Source: Rhizobium croatiense (lineage in GTDB: Bacteria > Pseudomonadota > Alphaproteobacteria > Rhizobiales > Rhizobiaceae). Taken from it: a stretch of DNA of 64,000 nucleotides. The notes beneath the pieces were generated by a model. The model was not told the DNA's origin, made no database searches, and saw nothing but the letters and a program-made list of their open reading frames with translations. The position numbers were made by a program, and so were the translations under genes. The number at the start of each line of letters is the position of its first letter. Position 1 is the first letter of the stretch. Where the stretch lies: NCBI RefSeq assembly GCF_019793465.1, contig NZ_JAILYJ010000005.1, forward strand, positions 248,001 to 312,000, read 5' to 3'. Below, one piece after another: positions 1-8,602 of this stretch.

Positions 1-2
1 AT

Positions 3-62
3 GCCGTTCGCAGTTACGCTGCCGCCAAACCGCCCGTGACCGCGGCGCAGGCGATCGCGTGA
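3..62 (+). CDS. possible 3' end of a gene cut by the window edge
   Basis: Reading frame 3 is open from the edge and ends in TGA at 60-62, giving an Ala-rich tail (AVRSYAAAKPPVTAAQAIA). Third codon positions are mostly G or C, as in real genes here. It would converge on the dehydrogenase gene ending at 75, only 12 bases away. The fragment is too short to assign a function and could be chance. Confidence 0.3.
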   Translation, partial: AVRSYAAAKPPVTAAQAIA

Positions 63-74
63 CCACTGGCCAGC

Positions 75-1061
75 TCAGGCGCGCCAGCTTGAACCATCGC
101 GTCTCCAAACCTTTTGCGGTGTCTCCGGCACCGGCGTCAGCGCCGCCCCCTTCTCGAACCAGGCGATCAGATTGTCGGCCACGAGATCGGCCATCGCATT
201 GCGCGTGGGCACGGAGGCCGAGGCGACGTGCGGCAGCAGCACGGCATTGGCCGGTTCCATGAGCGTCGCCGGCACGGTCGGCTCTTCATAGAAGACGTCG
301 AGGCCGGCCGCACCGAGCGCGCCTGACGCAAGAGCCGCACTCAGCGCCTCTTCATCCACCGTCCAGCCGCGGCCGACATTGACGAGGATGCCGTTCGGAC
401 CGAGAGCGGCGAGAATATCGGCATCGATCGTCTTGTGCGTCTGCGGCGTCTTCGGAACGATGGCGATCAATGTGTCCACCGCCTCGGCCAGTCCCTTCAA
501 CGTCGGGTAATAATCATACGGCGCATCGGCATGGCGCGACCGTGTGTGATAGCTGATCTTTACCTTGAACGGCTCCAGCCGCTTGGCAATCTCGAGCCCG
601 ATGCGGCCGAGGCCGTAGAGCCCGACATGACGGCCCTTGAGCGAGAAACGCGACAGCGGATAGGCCGTGCCCGGCTTCCAGTTGCCCGCACGCAGCCAGG
701 CTTCGGCCCGCGGCAATTCGCGGATCGTGTTCAAGAGCAGGCCGAGCGCCGTGTCGGCAACCTCGTCGTTGAGAACGTCAGGCGTATTGGTGACGACGAT
801 GCCCTTTTCGGCTGCCCGTTTTACATCCATACCGTCATAACCGACGCCGAAACTGGCGATCACCTCGACACCAGGCAGCTGGTCCATCCAGGTGCCGGGA
901 AAAGCGCCGGAGACGGCGACGCCGCGGATGCGGCCGGCTGTCTCGCCGTCGAGCGCCAGCTTTTCCTCGCGAGCGACGGCAATGATCTCAAAACGATCCT
1001 TCAGCCTTTCGAGAACACGCTCGTGTATCTTCCCAGGAACGAGAATGGCGATGCGGGACAT
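75..1061 (-). CDS. D-isomer-specific 2-hydroxyacid dehydrogenase
   Basis: This 328-residue cytoplasmic protein belongs to the NAD(P)-dependent 2-hydroxyacid dehydrogenases (glyoxylate/hydroxypyruvate reductase type), which reduce 2-keto acids to D-2-hydroxy acids. The nucleotide-binding motif GLGRIG is near residues 150-155. The catalytic triad is visible as Arg in VNVGRG (about 231), Glu in YEEP (about 260) and His in LPHVAS (about 278). The ATG is preceded by AGAGGAAAAGCC. It lies 26 bases downstream of a LacI-type regulator on the same strand, so the two probably form one transcript. The exact substrate (glyoxylate, hydroxypyruvate or a sugar-derived 2-keto acid) cannot be read from the sequence. 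Confidence 0.9.
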   Translation of the reverse strand: MSRIAILVPGKIHERVLERLKDRFEIIAVAREEKLALDGETAGRIRGVAVSGAFPGTWMDQLPGVEVIASFGVGYDGMDVKRAAEKGIVVTNTPDVLNDEVADTALGLLLNTIRELPRAEAWLRAGNWKPGTAYPLSRFSLKGRHVGLYGLGRIGLEIAKRLEPFKVKISYHTRSRHADAPYDYYPTLKGLAEAVDTLIAIVPKTPQTHKTIDADILAALGPNGILVNVGRGWTVDEEALSAALASGALGAAGLDVFYEEPTVPATLMEPANAVLLPHVASASVPTRNAMADLVADNLIAWFEKGAALTPVPETPQKVWRRDGSSWRA

Positions 1062-1087
1062 GGCTTTTCCTCTTGGACGGGGCTGGT

Positions 1088-2110
1088 TCAGGCGCGGGGC
1101 CGATGGGGACTGGTCGACTGGCGGATGCGCATTTCCGGCTTGATGAGATGCATGCCGTCAGGTTCGTGACTGCCAGCGAGACGATCGAGAAGCGCGCGCG
1201 CAGCCAGGCGGCCGACTTCGGTCTGGCCGTTCCAGACGGTCGTCAGCGCCGGCGTGGCGATCGAAGCTTCCTCGAGATCGTCATAACCGGTGACGGAAAT
1301 GTCGCGCCCTGGCACCAGGCCGGCACGAGCAATGCCGTTCATCAGGCCGATGGCGACGAGATCGTTCCAGCAGACGGCCGCCGTCGGCTTCTGAGGCAGC
1401 GAGAGGAAATGCACCGCGGCCTCGAAACCGCCCTGCTTCGAGCGCGGGCCGGGAATGCGCAGGTTCGGATCGACTTCGATGCCGGCCTTGCGCAGCGCAT
1501 TGACATAACCCTGGTAGCGGTCGCGGCCGGTGGACGTCTGGTCCGTGCCGCCGATCATCGCGATCGAGCGGTGACCGAGGCCGATCAGGTGGTTGGTGGC
1601 AAGCGAAATGCCGTAGCTGTCGTCACCGCGATAGGTCGGCAGCTCCAGACCATCCATCGAGCGGGCGACAAGGATTGCCGGCATGCCGTTTTCCTCCGCC
1701 AGCTGCAGATCTTCCGGCGGCGTGCCGATCGCCGGCGACATGATGACGCCGTCGCCGCCGAGCTGCAGGAGCGTCTCGATGAAGGTGCGCTGCTTTTCGA
1801 CATTGTCGTAATGGTTGGAAAGGATGAAGGTGTGACGGCTGCGATCGAGCTCACTTTCGATCGCCTTCAGGATCTCGCCGTAGAAGGGATTCATGATGTC
1901 GTGCACGACGACGCCGATGATGCCGGAGCGCGAGGTGCGCAGGCTCGCGGCACGGCGATTGTAGATGTAGCCGAGCGCGCGCGCCTGTTCCTTGATCTTC
2001 TCCCGCGTATTGCCGGCAACCAGCGGACTGTCGCGCAAGGCGAGCGATACCGTCGCCGTTGAAATGCCGAGCGTTTCGGCGATTGTCGAAAGCTTGATCT
2101 TCTGGACCAC
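1088..2110 (-). CDS. LacI-family transcriptional regulator
   Basis: The protein has about 340 residues. An N-terminal LacI helix-turn-helix (IKLSTIAETLGISTATVSLA) and hinge are followed by a periplasmic-binding-protein-like effector domain, the usual family length and layout. I chose the GTG at 2110 because GGAGGAGG (complement of 2115-2122) sits just before it. A longer in-frame GTG at 2131 would place that ribosome site inside the coding region. It is cotranscribed with the 2-hydroxyacid dehydrogenase downstream and presumably controls it in response to a sugar or sugar acid. The effector is unknown. Confidence 0.9.
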   Translation of the reverse strand: MVQKIKLSTIAETLGISTATVSLALRDSPLVAGNTREKIKEQARALGYIYNRRAASLRTSRSGIIGVVVHDIMNPFYGEILKAIESELDRSRHTFILSNHYDNVEKQRTFIETLLQLGGDGVIMSPAIGTPPEDLQLAEENGMPAILVARSMDGLELPTYRGDDSYGISLATNHLIGLGHRSIAMIGGTDQTSTGRDRYQGYVNALRKAGIEVDPNLRIPGPRSKQGGFEAAVHFLSLPQKPTAAVCWNDLVAIGLMNGIARAGLVPGRDISVTGYDDLEEASIATPALTTVWNGQTEVGRLAARALLDRLAGSHEPDGMHLIKPEMRIRQSTSPHRPRA

Positions 2111-2229
2111 GTGTCCTCCTCCAGGCAGCACGCAAGACAGCAGAGCGCGTCGGAAAACCGGCGCGGTCCCTTAAAATGTTTAATTAAAAGATTTAACAGG
2201 CGGAAGCAATTCGTCTTTTCAGCGAAATT
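2111..2229 (-). promoter_or_regulatory. AT-rich promoter region of the lacI-dehydrogenase unit
   Basis: This 119-base gap is strikingly AT-rich around 2170-2198 compared with its surroundings and contains the 10-bp palindrome TTTAATTAAA (2179-2188). It is the only place for a promoter of the leftward lacI gene, and the palindrome could be part of an autoregulatory site. No clear -35/-10 pair was assigned. Confidence 0.35.
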
Positions 2230-2742
2230 TCACTCTTCGTCATGTTCTTCCAAAGGAAGCGCTTCGGCCTGCAGATTGGCGTCGATCGCCTTCAAGAGGC
2301 GCACGAGATTGCGGATTTCCTTTTCTGAAAATTCCAGCGTCGCCAGCCTGTCGCAGGCCGAGGCCGCCATCTCGATCGCCCGCACGCTGTCACGGCCGAG
2401 CGCAGTGAGATAGACCTTGGTCAGGCGCGCATCCTCGGCGTCCGGCTTGCGCTCGAGGAAGCCCTGCGCCTCCATGCGGCCGATCGTGCGGGTCATCGTC
2501 GGCGCCTTGACGCCGAGCTTCTGGGCAAGGCCGCCCGCCGTCATGCCGTCGCTCTCGGCGAGCGAGAGAATGACGCCGTCCTGGCCGGCATAGAGGCCGC
2601 TTTCGAACAGGTTGCGCGAGAGCACCGTACGCATGGAACGAGCCGCCTGGGTCAGCGCCGGCGAGAGATCGACGAGCGTATACTCCGTCTGGTCCTTCTT
2701 CTTGGACTTGCTCTTCTTGCCGTCCTTATGCTTCTTTCCCAT
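2230..2742 (-). CDS. MarR-family regulator with Lys-rich N-terminal tail
   Basis: This protein of about 170 residues carries a MarR-type winged helix, with the recognition helix around LAQKLGVKAPTMTRTIGRME and the wing around ERKPDAEDARLTKVYLT. The first 20 residues are almost entirely Lys, Gly and Ser (MGKKHKDGKKSKSKKKDQ), an unusual basic extension. I start at ATG 2742, which has AAAGGG six bases upstream. ATG 2748 is in frame but has no spacing to that site. The gene is divergent from the creatininase-family gene at 2828, so it may regulate it. The ligand is unknown. Confidence 0.85.
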   Translation of the reverse strand: MGKKHKDGKKSKSKKKDQTEYTLVDLSPALTQAARSMRTVLSRNLFESGLYAGQDGVILSLAESDGMTAGGLAQKLGVKAPTMTRTIGRMEAQGFLERKPDAEDARLTKVYLTALGRDSVRAIEMAASACDRLATLEFSEKEIRNLVRLLKAIDANLQAEALPLEEHDEE

Positions 2743-2827
2743 AGCCATCCCTTTGATCTTTAAGCCCCGACGCCGCTGCGATATGACATTGCCCAGGATC
2801 TCGTCATAAACAAGAGGCAACGACCGG

Positions 2828-3610
2828 ATGATGACGCCTTCGCCCCGCTTCGACGAGAGCCGCCCGGCCTCTGCCCCGCGCCACCCCATCGCCGTGCTGC
2901 CGCTTGGTGCTCATGAGCAGCACGGCCCTCACCTGCCCTTCGAAACCGACACGCTGATTGCCGAAGGCATCGCCCAACGATTGAAGGCGGCGCTGCCCGC
3001 CGGCTTGCCGATCACCTTCCTGCCCCCCGAATCGGTCGGCTACTCCATAGAGCATTTGGATGTTGAAGGAACGAAGACGCTCGCCTTCGACGAGGCGGTC
3101 AACCGCTGGCTGGGCATTGCCGAAGGCCTGGCCAAGCAGGATATCCGTAAATTGGTGATGCTGAACGCCCATGGCGGCAACTCGCCCGTGATGACGATCG
3201 TCGCGACCGAGGCGCGGGTCCGCTTTGCCATGCTGGCCGTGGCGACGAGCTGGACTCGCTTCGGCCTGCCGGATGGGGTGATCCCTTCCGAGGAAAAGGC
3301 GATCGGCATTCATGGCGGCGATATCGAGACCTCGGTCATGCTGGCGCTTCATCCTGACAGGGTCGATATGGCGAAGGCTGCAGATTTCCCTTCGCGTCAG
3401 ACGGAATTTGCCGAGCGCTTCAAACATCTGCGCGCCTACGGGCCGCACGCCTTCGGCTGGAAGATGTCGGATCTCAATGCCGAAGGCGTGGCAGGCAATG
3501 CCGCGGCGGCGACGGCTGAAAAGGGCGAGGCGCTGATTGCCCATGCGGTAAGGGGCCTGGTGGAGCTGCTGGAAGATGTCGATGCCTTCGACGTCGGCGA
3601 GCTCCGGTGA
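2828..3610 (+). CDS. creatininase-family amidohydrolase
   Basis: The 260-residue cytoplasmic protein has the creatininase/MftE metal-binding signature. E30 and H32 sit in LGAHEQHG, followed by D41, the NAHGGN motif is at 113-118, and HGGDIE is at 162-167. Family members are Zn/Mn hydrolases of cyclic or linear amides (creatinine, formamidopyrimidines, mycofactocin precursor). There is no mycofactocin or creatinase neighbour, so the substrate is open. The ATG at 2828 follows GAGGCAACGACCGG, and a second ATG follows directly. The MarR-type gene is divergent, with 85 bases between start codons. Confidence 0.85.
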   Translation: MMTPSPRFDESRPASAPRHPIAVLPLGAHEQHGPHLPFETDTLIAEGIAQRLKAALPAGLPITFLPPESVGYSIEHLDVEGTKTLAFDEAVNRWLGIAEGLAKQDIRKLVMLNAHGGNSPVMTIVATEARVRFAMLAVATSWTRFGLPDGVIPSEEKAIGIHGGDIETSVMLALHPDRVDMAKAADFPSRQTEFAERFKHLRAYGPHAFGWKMSDLNAEGVAGNAAAATAEKGEALIAHAVRGLVELLEDVDAFDVGELR

Positions 3611-3644
3611 AGACGACTGATTTGCACGGGCAGATGACGTGATC

Positions 3645-3658
3645 TTATAACATTATAA
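3645..3658. promoter_or_regulatory. inverted repeat, candidate Zur-like operator
   Basis: TTATAA-CA-TTATAA is a perfect 14-bp inverted repeat immediately upstream of the predicted promoter of the CobW-type gene. AT-rich palindromes of this kind resemble zinc-uptake-regulator boxes in front of COG0523 genes in related bacteria. The match to the known consensus is only partial, so the Zur assignment is inference. Confidence 0.35.
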
Positions 3659-3664
3659 AACCCT

Positions 3665-3692
3665 TTGAACTGCCGCGCCCATGCCATAATAT
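3665..3692 (+). promoter_or_regulatory. predicted promoter of the cobW-WD40 unit
   Basis: TTGAAC (3665-3670) and TAATAT (3687-3692) are separated by 16 bases, a reasonable sigma-70-type pair. It lies 65 bases before the CobW-type start, and the TTATAA inverted repeat abuts its -35 side. Confidence 0.4.
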
Positions 3693-3757
3693 GAGACCAA
3701 CCGTTTAAGCAGCCGATCCAAAGCCGCTCGGCCGCACGCCTAATCCTAGAGGTTCTC

Positions 3758-4861
3758 ATGACCGACGCGACAGCCACCCAGAAGCCCATTCCCGTCACCG
3801 TGCTCACCGGTTATCTCGGTGCCGGCAAGACGACGTTGCTCAACCGCATCCTCTCCGAAAACCACGGCAAGAAATATGCGGTCATCGTCAACGAGTTCGG
3901 CGAAATCGGCATCGACAACGACCTGATCGTCGAGTCCGACGAGGAAATCTACGAGATGAACAATGGCTGCGTCTGTTGCACGGTGCGCGGCGACCTGATC
4001 CGCGTCGTCGAAGGCCTGATGCGCCGCCCCGGCCGCTTCGACGGCATCATCGTCGAAACGACGGGCCTTGCCGATCCGGTGCCGGTCGCCCAGACCTTCT
4101 TCATGGATGACGACGTGCGCGCCAAGACCGAGCTCGACGCCGTTGTCGCTCTCGTCGACGCCAAGCACCTGCCGCTGCGCCTGAAGGACAGTCGCGAGGC
4201 CGAAGACCAGATCGCCTTCGCCGACGTCGTCGTCATCAACAAGAGCGACCTGGTGACTGCGGAAGAACTTGACGTGATCGAGGACATTGTCCGCGCCATC
4301 AACCCTGCGGCCCGGGTCTACAAGACCAGCCGCTCGGGCGTCGACCTCGCCCGCGTGCTAGACCAGGGCGCCTTCAACCTGGAGCGGGCGCTCGAAAACG
4401 ATCCGCATTTCCTCGAACACGGCCATGACGACCATGTCTGCGGCCCGGACTGCGATCACGATCATCACCATGATCACGATCATCAGCATGGTGATCACGA
4501 TCACCACCATCACGACCATCACGACCATCACCATCATGGCGCGATGTCGGCGATTCACGATGTCACGGTGCAGTCGGTGTCGCTGCGCGGCGGCGAGATG
4601 AACCCGGAGCGCTTCTTCCCCTGGATCCAGAAGGTTACCCAGATCCAGGGCCCGAATATTCTACGCCTCAAGGGCATCATCGCCTTCAAGGACGATCCCG
4701 AGCGTTACGTCGTTCAGGGCGTGCACATGATCATCGAGGGCGATCATCAGCGCCCTTGGAAGGACGGCGAGAAGCATGAAAGCCGTCTGGTCTTCATCGG
4801 CCGCGATCTCGACCGTGAAAAGCTCGAGGCCTCCTTCAAGGCATGCGAGGCAGCAGCCTGA
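3758..4861 (+). CDS. CobW/COG0523-family GTPase, His-rich metallochaperone
   Basis: The protein has 367 residues. The P-loop is GYLGAGKTT (18-26), the switch region is NEFGEIGID (45-53), and the metal-binding CxCC motif is GCVCC (70-74). NKSD, the guanine-recognition motif, lies near 165. A His/Asp-rich tract around residues 220-265 separates the GTPase from the C-terminal CobW domain. These features mark a zinc (or cobalt) insertase/chaperone of the ZNG1/YciC type. No cobalamin genes are nearby, so a zinc role is more likely than cobalamin synthesis. Its stop codon overlaps the start of the WD40 gene (TGATG), which implies coupled translation. Confidence 0.9.
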   Translation: MTDATATQKPIPVTVLTGYLGAGKTTLLNRILSENHGKKYAVIVNEFGEIGIDNDLIVESDEEIYEMNNGCVCCTVRGDLIRVVEGLMRRPGRFDGIIVETTGLADPVPVAQTFFMDDDVRAKTELDAVVALVDAKHLPLRLKDSREAEDQIAFADVVVINKSDLVTAEELDVIEDIVRAINPAARVYKTSRSGVDLARVLDQGAFNLERALENDPHFLEHGHDDHVCGPDCDHDHHHDHDHQHGDHDHHHHDHHDHHHHGAMSAIHDVTVQSVSLRGGEMNPERFFPWIQKVTQIQGPNILRLKGIIAFKDDPERYVVQGVHMIIEGDHQRPWKDGEKHESRLVFIGRDLDREKLEASFKACEAAA

Positions 4862-5850
4862 TGCCGACAGTTGCACCGCTTGATCTCGACGGCCACGTTC
4901 TGGCCGTCGAATTTTTAGGTGACATCCCCTTCTTCGCAAACGCAAACGGCACGTTTCATCGGCTGGACGGCGGCGAGAGGGTTTGCGAGGCCCATCAGGG
5001 CATGCTCACCGCCATCCGCGATCCCTATAGCGACAGCCTGATCTCGGGCGGCGAGGACGGCAAGGTGCTCCGCATTGCCGCCGACGGCAGCGTCAGCGAG
5101 CTCGCGACTGCGACACGCAAGTGGATCTCGCAGGTCGCGGCCGGCCCGCAGGGCGCCGTCGCTTATTCTCACGGCAAGAGCTCGCTCGTCCGCCTCGCTG
5201 ACGGCACGACCAAGGAATTCCCGGAGGAACGCACGGTCGAAGGCATCGCCTTCGCGCCGAAAGGGCTGCGCATCGCTGCCGCCCGTTACAATGGCGTGTC
5301 GCTGCATTGGGTCGGCACGAGCGCCAAACCGGTCGATCTCGAATGGAAGGGCGCGCATACCGGCGTCACCTTCTCGCCTGACGGCAATTTTCTCGTCACC
5401 TCGATGCAGGAAAATGCCCTGCACGGCTGGAAGCTCGACAGCAAACCCGGCGCCGAGGCCCGGCACATGCGCATGACCGGCTATCCCGCCAAGGTGAAAT
5501 CGCTGTCCTGGTCGGTAAAGGGCAAATGGCTCGCCTCATCAGGCGCGCCCGCAGCCATCGTCTGGCCCTTCCAGGGCAAGGACGGGCCGATGGGCAAGGC
5601 GCCGCTCGAACTCGGCACCCGCGCCAATATCATTGCAACCTCGGTGAAATTCCACCCGCTGGAAGACATTCTTGCCATCGGCTTCATCGACGGCATGATT
5701 CTGGCCGTGCGCATCGCCGACAGCAAGGAAGCGCTGCTGCGCCGCCCCGGCAAGGGCGCGATCACGGCGATGAGCTGGAGCGCAAACGGCAAGCTGCTCG
5801 CTTTCGCCTCTGAAGCCGGCGATTGCGGCGTCATCGATATTTCGGCGTGA
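4861..5850 (+). CDS. WD40-repeat protein translated with the CobW GTPase
   Basis: This protein of about 329 residues is built of weak WD40/beta-propeller repeats (for example GEDGKVLRIA, FSPDGNFLVTS, SANGKLLAFAS), with no signal peptide and no extra catalytic domain. I start at the ATG overlapping the upstream stop; an upstream start at 4843 would lie inside cobW. Strict overlap suggests a shared complex or pathway with the GTPase, perhaps as a scaffold or client in metal allocation, but no function is established. It is followed 16 bases later by a GNAT gene. Confidence 0.85.
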   Translation: MPTVAPLDLDGHVLAVEFLGDIPFFANANGTFHRLDGGERVCEAHQGMLTAIRDPYSDSLISGGEDGKVLRIAADGSVSELATATRKWISQVAAGPQGAVAYSHGKSSLVRLADGTTKEFPEERTVEGIAFAPKGLRIAAARYNGVSLHWVGTSAKPVDLEWKGAHTGVTFSPDGNFLVTSMQENALHGWKLDSKPGAEARHMRMTGYPAKVKSLSWSVKGKWLASSGAPAAIVWPFQGKDGPMGKAPLELGTRANIIATSVKFHPLEDILAIGFIDGMILAVRIADSKEALLRRPGKGAITAMSWSANGKLLAFASEAGDCGVIDISA

Positions 5851-5866
5851 GCTCCTGTTGCCGGCA

Positions 5867-6370
5867 ATGGGCGACGCCGTGACCGAACCGGAGATCGTGG
5901 CGCTTGGCGCCGAGCATATGCAGGCGGCGGCGGCAATCAGGCGCGTCGCCCTGTGGCGGCGATTGCCCTGGCTGCCGGATCTGCATACGCCTGAGGAAGA
6001 AGAGCAGTACTGGCGCACGCATCTCCTGCCGAATTGCACCATCCTCGGCGCCGAGATCGGAAACCGGCTGGGCGGCGTTATCGCCTATGGTGACGGTTGG
6101 ATCGAACAGCTTTACGTTCTCCCCGATCTCCAGAATATCGGCATCGGCTCGCTGTTGCTCGGCTGCGCCCGGGAGGAGATGGATGAAATCAGGCTGTGGA
6201 CATTCCAGCGCAATAGCGGCGCCCGCGCTTTCTACGAGCGGCACGGTTTTTCCGTCGAGGAAAAGACCGATGGTCTCGACAATGAGGAAAAGGAGCCCGA
6301 CGTGCTCTATCACTGGCGCCGGCTTCCGGAGCTGACGCCTTGCCTACAGCCGTCTGATCCAGGGCCGTAG
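5867..6370 (+). CDS. GNAT-family N-acetyltransferase
   Basis: The protein has about 167 residues. The acetyl-CoA loop is seen as YVLPDLQNIGIGSLLLGCA, with the C-terminal GNAT strand/helix RNSGARAFYERHGF. The acceptor substrate is unknown. ATG 5867 is preferred; a TTG at 5858 is in frame. It is probably cotranscribed with the cobW-WD40 pair, and cysE follows closely on the same strand. Confidence 0.85.
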   Translation: MGDAVTEPEIVALGAEHMQAAAAIRRVALWRRLPWLPDLHTPEEEEQYWRTHLLPNCTILGAEIGNRLGGVIAYGDGWIEQLYVLPDLQNIGIGSLLLGCAREEMDEIRLWTFQRNSGARAFYERHGFSVEEKTDGLDNEEKEPDVLYHWRRLPELTPCLQPSDPGP

Positions 6371-6458
6371 AACATTGGACTTGCCAAATGCCTTGGCCAG
6401 GCGAAACATGAACCGCGCGCAGGAAGTGACCGCGCTGTCGCTGACAGAGGAAACGGGA

Positions 6459-7277
6459 ATGCCGAAATCGACCGGCCTCGGTTTGGCCGAACAACAGCCA
6501 CCGTCCCCGGACAATGCCTCCGTCTGGGCGGTGATCCGCGCCGAGGCGGCCGAACTTGCCGTGCGCGAGCCGATCTTGCGACGGCTGCTGGCCACAGAGG
6601 TAACGGATGCCACCGGCAACAATGAGATCATCGCCCGGGTGCTGGCGGCGCGGCTTTCGGTAACGCAGGTGGAAACAGGCAATCTGTTCGATCTTGCCCT
6701 CTCCACCCTCACCGACGATATCATGCGGAAAATCGAGGCCGATCTCGCAGCCGTGCGCGAGCGCGACCCGGCCTGCACGACGTTCCTGCACGCGCTTCTG
6801 AACCTCAAGGGTTTTCATGCGCTGCAGACGCACCGCATCGCCCACGCGCTGTGGAACGCCGGCCGGCCGGAGATCGCCACCTGGCTCGCCAATCTCGCCT
6901 CGCTGGTCTTCGGCCCGGATATCCATCCGGCCGCACGGATCGGCGCTTCCATCATGCTCGACCACGGCTCGGGCATCGTCATCGGCGAAACGGCCGTGAT
7001 CGAGGATGAAGTATCGATCCTGCAGGGCGTCACGCTCGGCGGCACCGGCAAGGAAACCGGCGACCGCCACCCGAAGATCCGCCACGGCGTCATGATCGGC
7101 GCCGGCGCCAAGATCCTCGGCAATATCGAAATCGGCGCCTTCAGCAAGATCGCCGCCGGCAGCGTCGTGCTGAAGCCGGTTCCCGAACATTGTACGGTCG
7201 CCGGCGTGCCGGCCACCGTCGTGCGCATCCACCGCGCCGACGAAATCCCGGCCGAAACGATGGATCAGAATATCTAG
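6459..7277 (+). CDS. cysE: serine O-acetyltransferase
   Basis: CysE transfers acetyl from acetyl-CoA to L-serine, the committed step of cysteine synthesis. The N-terminal helical SATase domain (WAVIRAEAAELAVREP) is followed by left-handed beta-helix hexapeptide repeats. These contain LDHGSGIVIGETAVI and GVTLGGTGKETGDRHPKI, the catalytic and cysteine-feedback region. Starting at ATG 6459 gives 272 residues, the usual length, with AGAGGA eight bases upstream. Longer in-frame starts at 6375 (TTG) and 6408 lack a comparable ribosome site. The C-terminus is free to bind CysK. Confidence 0.93.
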   Translation: MPKSTGLGLAEQQPPSPDNASVWAVIRAEAAELAVREPILRRLLATEVTDATGNNEIIARVLAARLSVTQVETGNLFDLALSTLTDDIMRKIEADLAAVRERDPACTTFLHALLNLKGFHALQTHRIAHALWNAGRPEIATWLANLASLVFGPDIHPAARIGASIMLDHGSGIVIGETAVIEDEVSILQGVTLGGTGKETGDRHPKIRHGVMIGAGAKILGNIEIGAFSKIAAGSVVLKPVPEHCTVAGVPATVVRIHRADEIPAETMDQNI

Positions 7278-7350
7278 GGCTTTCCAAAATGTGCTTCGCC
7301 CGGGTCGTTACGCGGCTTGCTGATTTTCCAGGATGCCCGGGGCGCCGCAA

Positions 7351-8388
7351 TCAGGCGGCCCGCACCGCACCGATGATGTCAGCCAACAGACCGTGCAGCA
7401 AATCCCGGTAGCCGTTTCGGGCGGACGGACCGCTCTCTTCCGAGGTCATGACGACCGTCAGATCGAGTGACGGCACGATATAGAGCATCTGCCCGCCGTA
7501 ACCCCAGGCGAAATGCACCTGCTCGCCGGCGATCTGCCGTGTGAACCAGCCATAGCCATATTCGTCGCCCGAAAAGCGGGAGTTGGTGCGATGCTGCCAC
7601 GATTGGGAGATCCAGTCGGCCGGGATGACCTGACGGCCTTCGGCGGTCTTGCCGCCGTTGCGATAGAGTTCGCCGAAGGCAAGCAAGGACCGCGCGCTCA
7701 TCGCCATCTGATTGCCGCCGAGATAGATGCCCTGCGGATCCTGCTCCCATGCACCGATGCGAAAACCCTCGACCGGGCCGAGCCAATCGCGCGCCAACGC
7801 CAGCGTCGAGCGGCGGCCGACCCTGGTGAGAATGGCCGAAAGCAGATGCGTGGAGGCGGTGGAATAGAGCATTTCGCCGCCGGGCCGATCGACGAAAGGC
7901 TGCGAAAGCGCAAAACGCACCCAGTTGCGCGAGGAGACCCAGCGGCCGTAATTCGGTCCGGACATGCGATCGAGCCCCGTCTGCATGGAGAGAAGATTGC
8001 CGATGGTGATGTCATTGAGACGCGGATCCGGTGTTTCAGGCAGATCGGCTTTCAGGATCGGCGCGATGTTCTGATCGGGTCCCTCAAGCAGGCCTTTGCC
8101 GATGGCGATGCCGACAAGCGCCGAAACGATCGCTTTCGAGGCGGATTTGATATTGGCCGATTCCGCCGGAGAATGTCCGCGGAAGCCGCGTTCGGCAAGC
8201 ACGCGTCCGCCGCGCGCGACGATCACCGTCTTGAGCGGCCGCATCGCCGGGTCGCTGGCCGCCCGATCGAGACGCGGACCAAGCCCGGTGACGGCGCGGG
8301 CGGTGCTCTGGGCGGCAGCCGGCGCCGCTGCGGCAAGCGACAGAAAAAAGAAAAACAGCAGCGAGAGAGCGCGGACCATCCGGGGCAA
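7351..8388 (-). CDS. exported serine hydrolase, beta-lactamase class C-like
   Basis: The protein has 345 residues. It has a clear signal peptide (basic start, long Phe/Leu core, AAPAAAQS cleavage region near residue 27), so it should act in the periplasm. The SxxK nucleophile motif is SASK (82-85), and the Tyr-containing second motif is probably YST (about 176-178). The family covers penicillin-binding-like peptidases, esterases and 6-aminohexanoate dimer hydrolases, so lactamase activity should not be assumed. It appears to be a single-gene unit; the upstream gap holds an 18-bp palindrome. Confidence 0.85.
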   Translation of the reverse strand: MPRMVRALSLLFFFFLSLAAAAPAAAQSTARAVTGLGPRLDRAASDPAMRPLKTVIVARGGRVLAERGFRGHSPAESANIKSASKAIVSALVGIAIGKGLLEGPDQNIAPILKADLPETPDPRLNDITIGNLLSMQTGLDRMSGPNYGRWVSSRNWVRFALSQPFVDRPGGEMLYSTASTHLLSAILTRVGRRSTLALARDWLGPVEGFRIGAWEQDPQGIYLGGNQMAMSARSLLAFGELYRNGGKTAEGRQVIPADWISQSWQHRTNSRFSGDEYGYGWFTRQIAGEQVHFAWGYGGQMLYIVPSLDLTVVMTSEESGPSARNGYRDLLHGLLADIIGAVRAA

Positions 8389-8452
8389 GATAAGGTATTG
8401 CCGCGACAGGGTCGCGGGCCGACTGCTTTTTTCACGCGATTGTGTTGCCAGT

Positions 8453-8470
8453 GCACCGGCGCGCCGGTGC
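8453..8470. repeat. 18-bp perfect palindrome
   Basis: GCACCGGCGCGCCGGTGC reads identically on both strands. It lies in the 214-base gap between the serine hydrolase and GNAT genes, and its 16-base core recurs at 8617-8632 inside the 3' end of the GNAT gene. It could be an operator, part of a terminator or a short repeat. Confidence 0.6.
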
Positions 8471-8602
8471 CCGCTTCGCCCACGCCACCGGGCGGGAAGA
8501 CAATCCGCGCCGCGACCACGGCAGGCCCGCCTGCCTGCATGCTCAAGCGGCGCGGATATTGCCGGCCGGAGGAAGGAGATCCGACCCCGGCCAGCCGATG
8601 GG

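Noticed and set aside
4481..4540. Direct repeats of a CATCAC/GATCAC type
   Set aside because: They encode the His-rich region and are explained by codon repetition.
4358..4558. Met/Val/Ile-rich small protein on the minus strand, resembling a membrane peptide
   Set aside because: It is the complement of the His/Asp codons in the CobW His-rich tract, and not a gene.
3758..4861. Cobalamin-synthesis role for the CobW-type gene
   Set aside because: No cob genes are nearby, and the GCVCC motif with a long His tract is more typical of zinc-related COG0523 proteins.
7351..8388. Antibiotic-resistance beta-lactamase
   Set aside because: The motifs fit the broad class C-like serine hydrolase family, many of which are esterases or peptidases; no resistance context is present.
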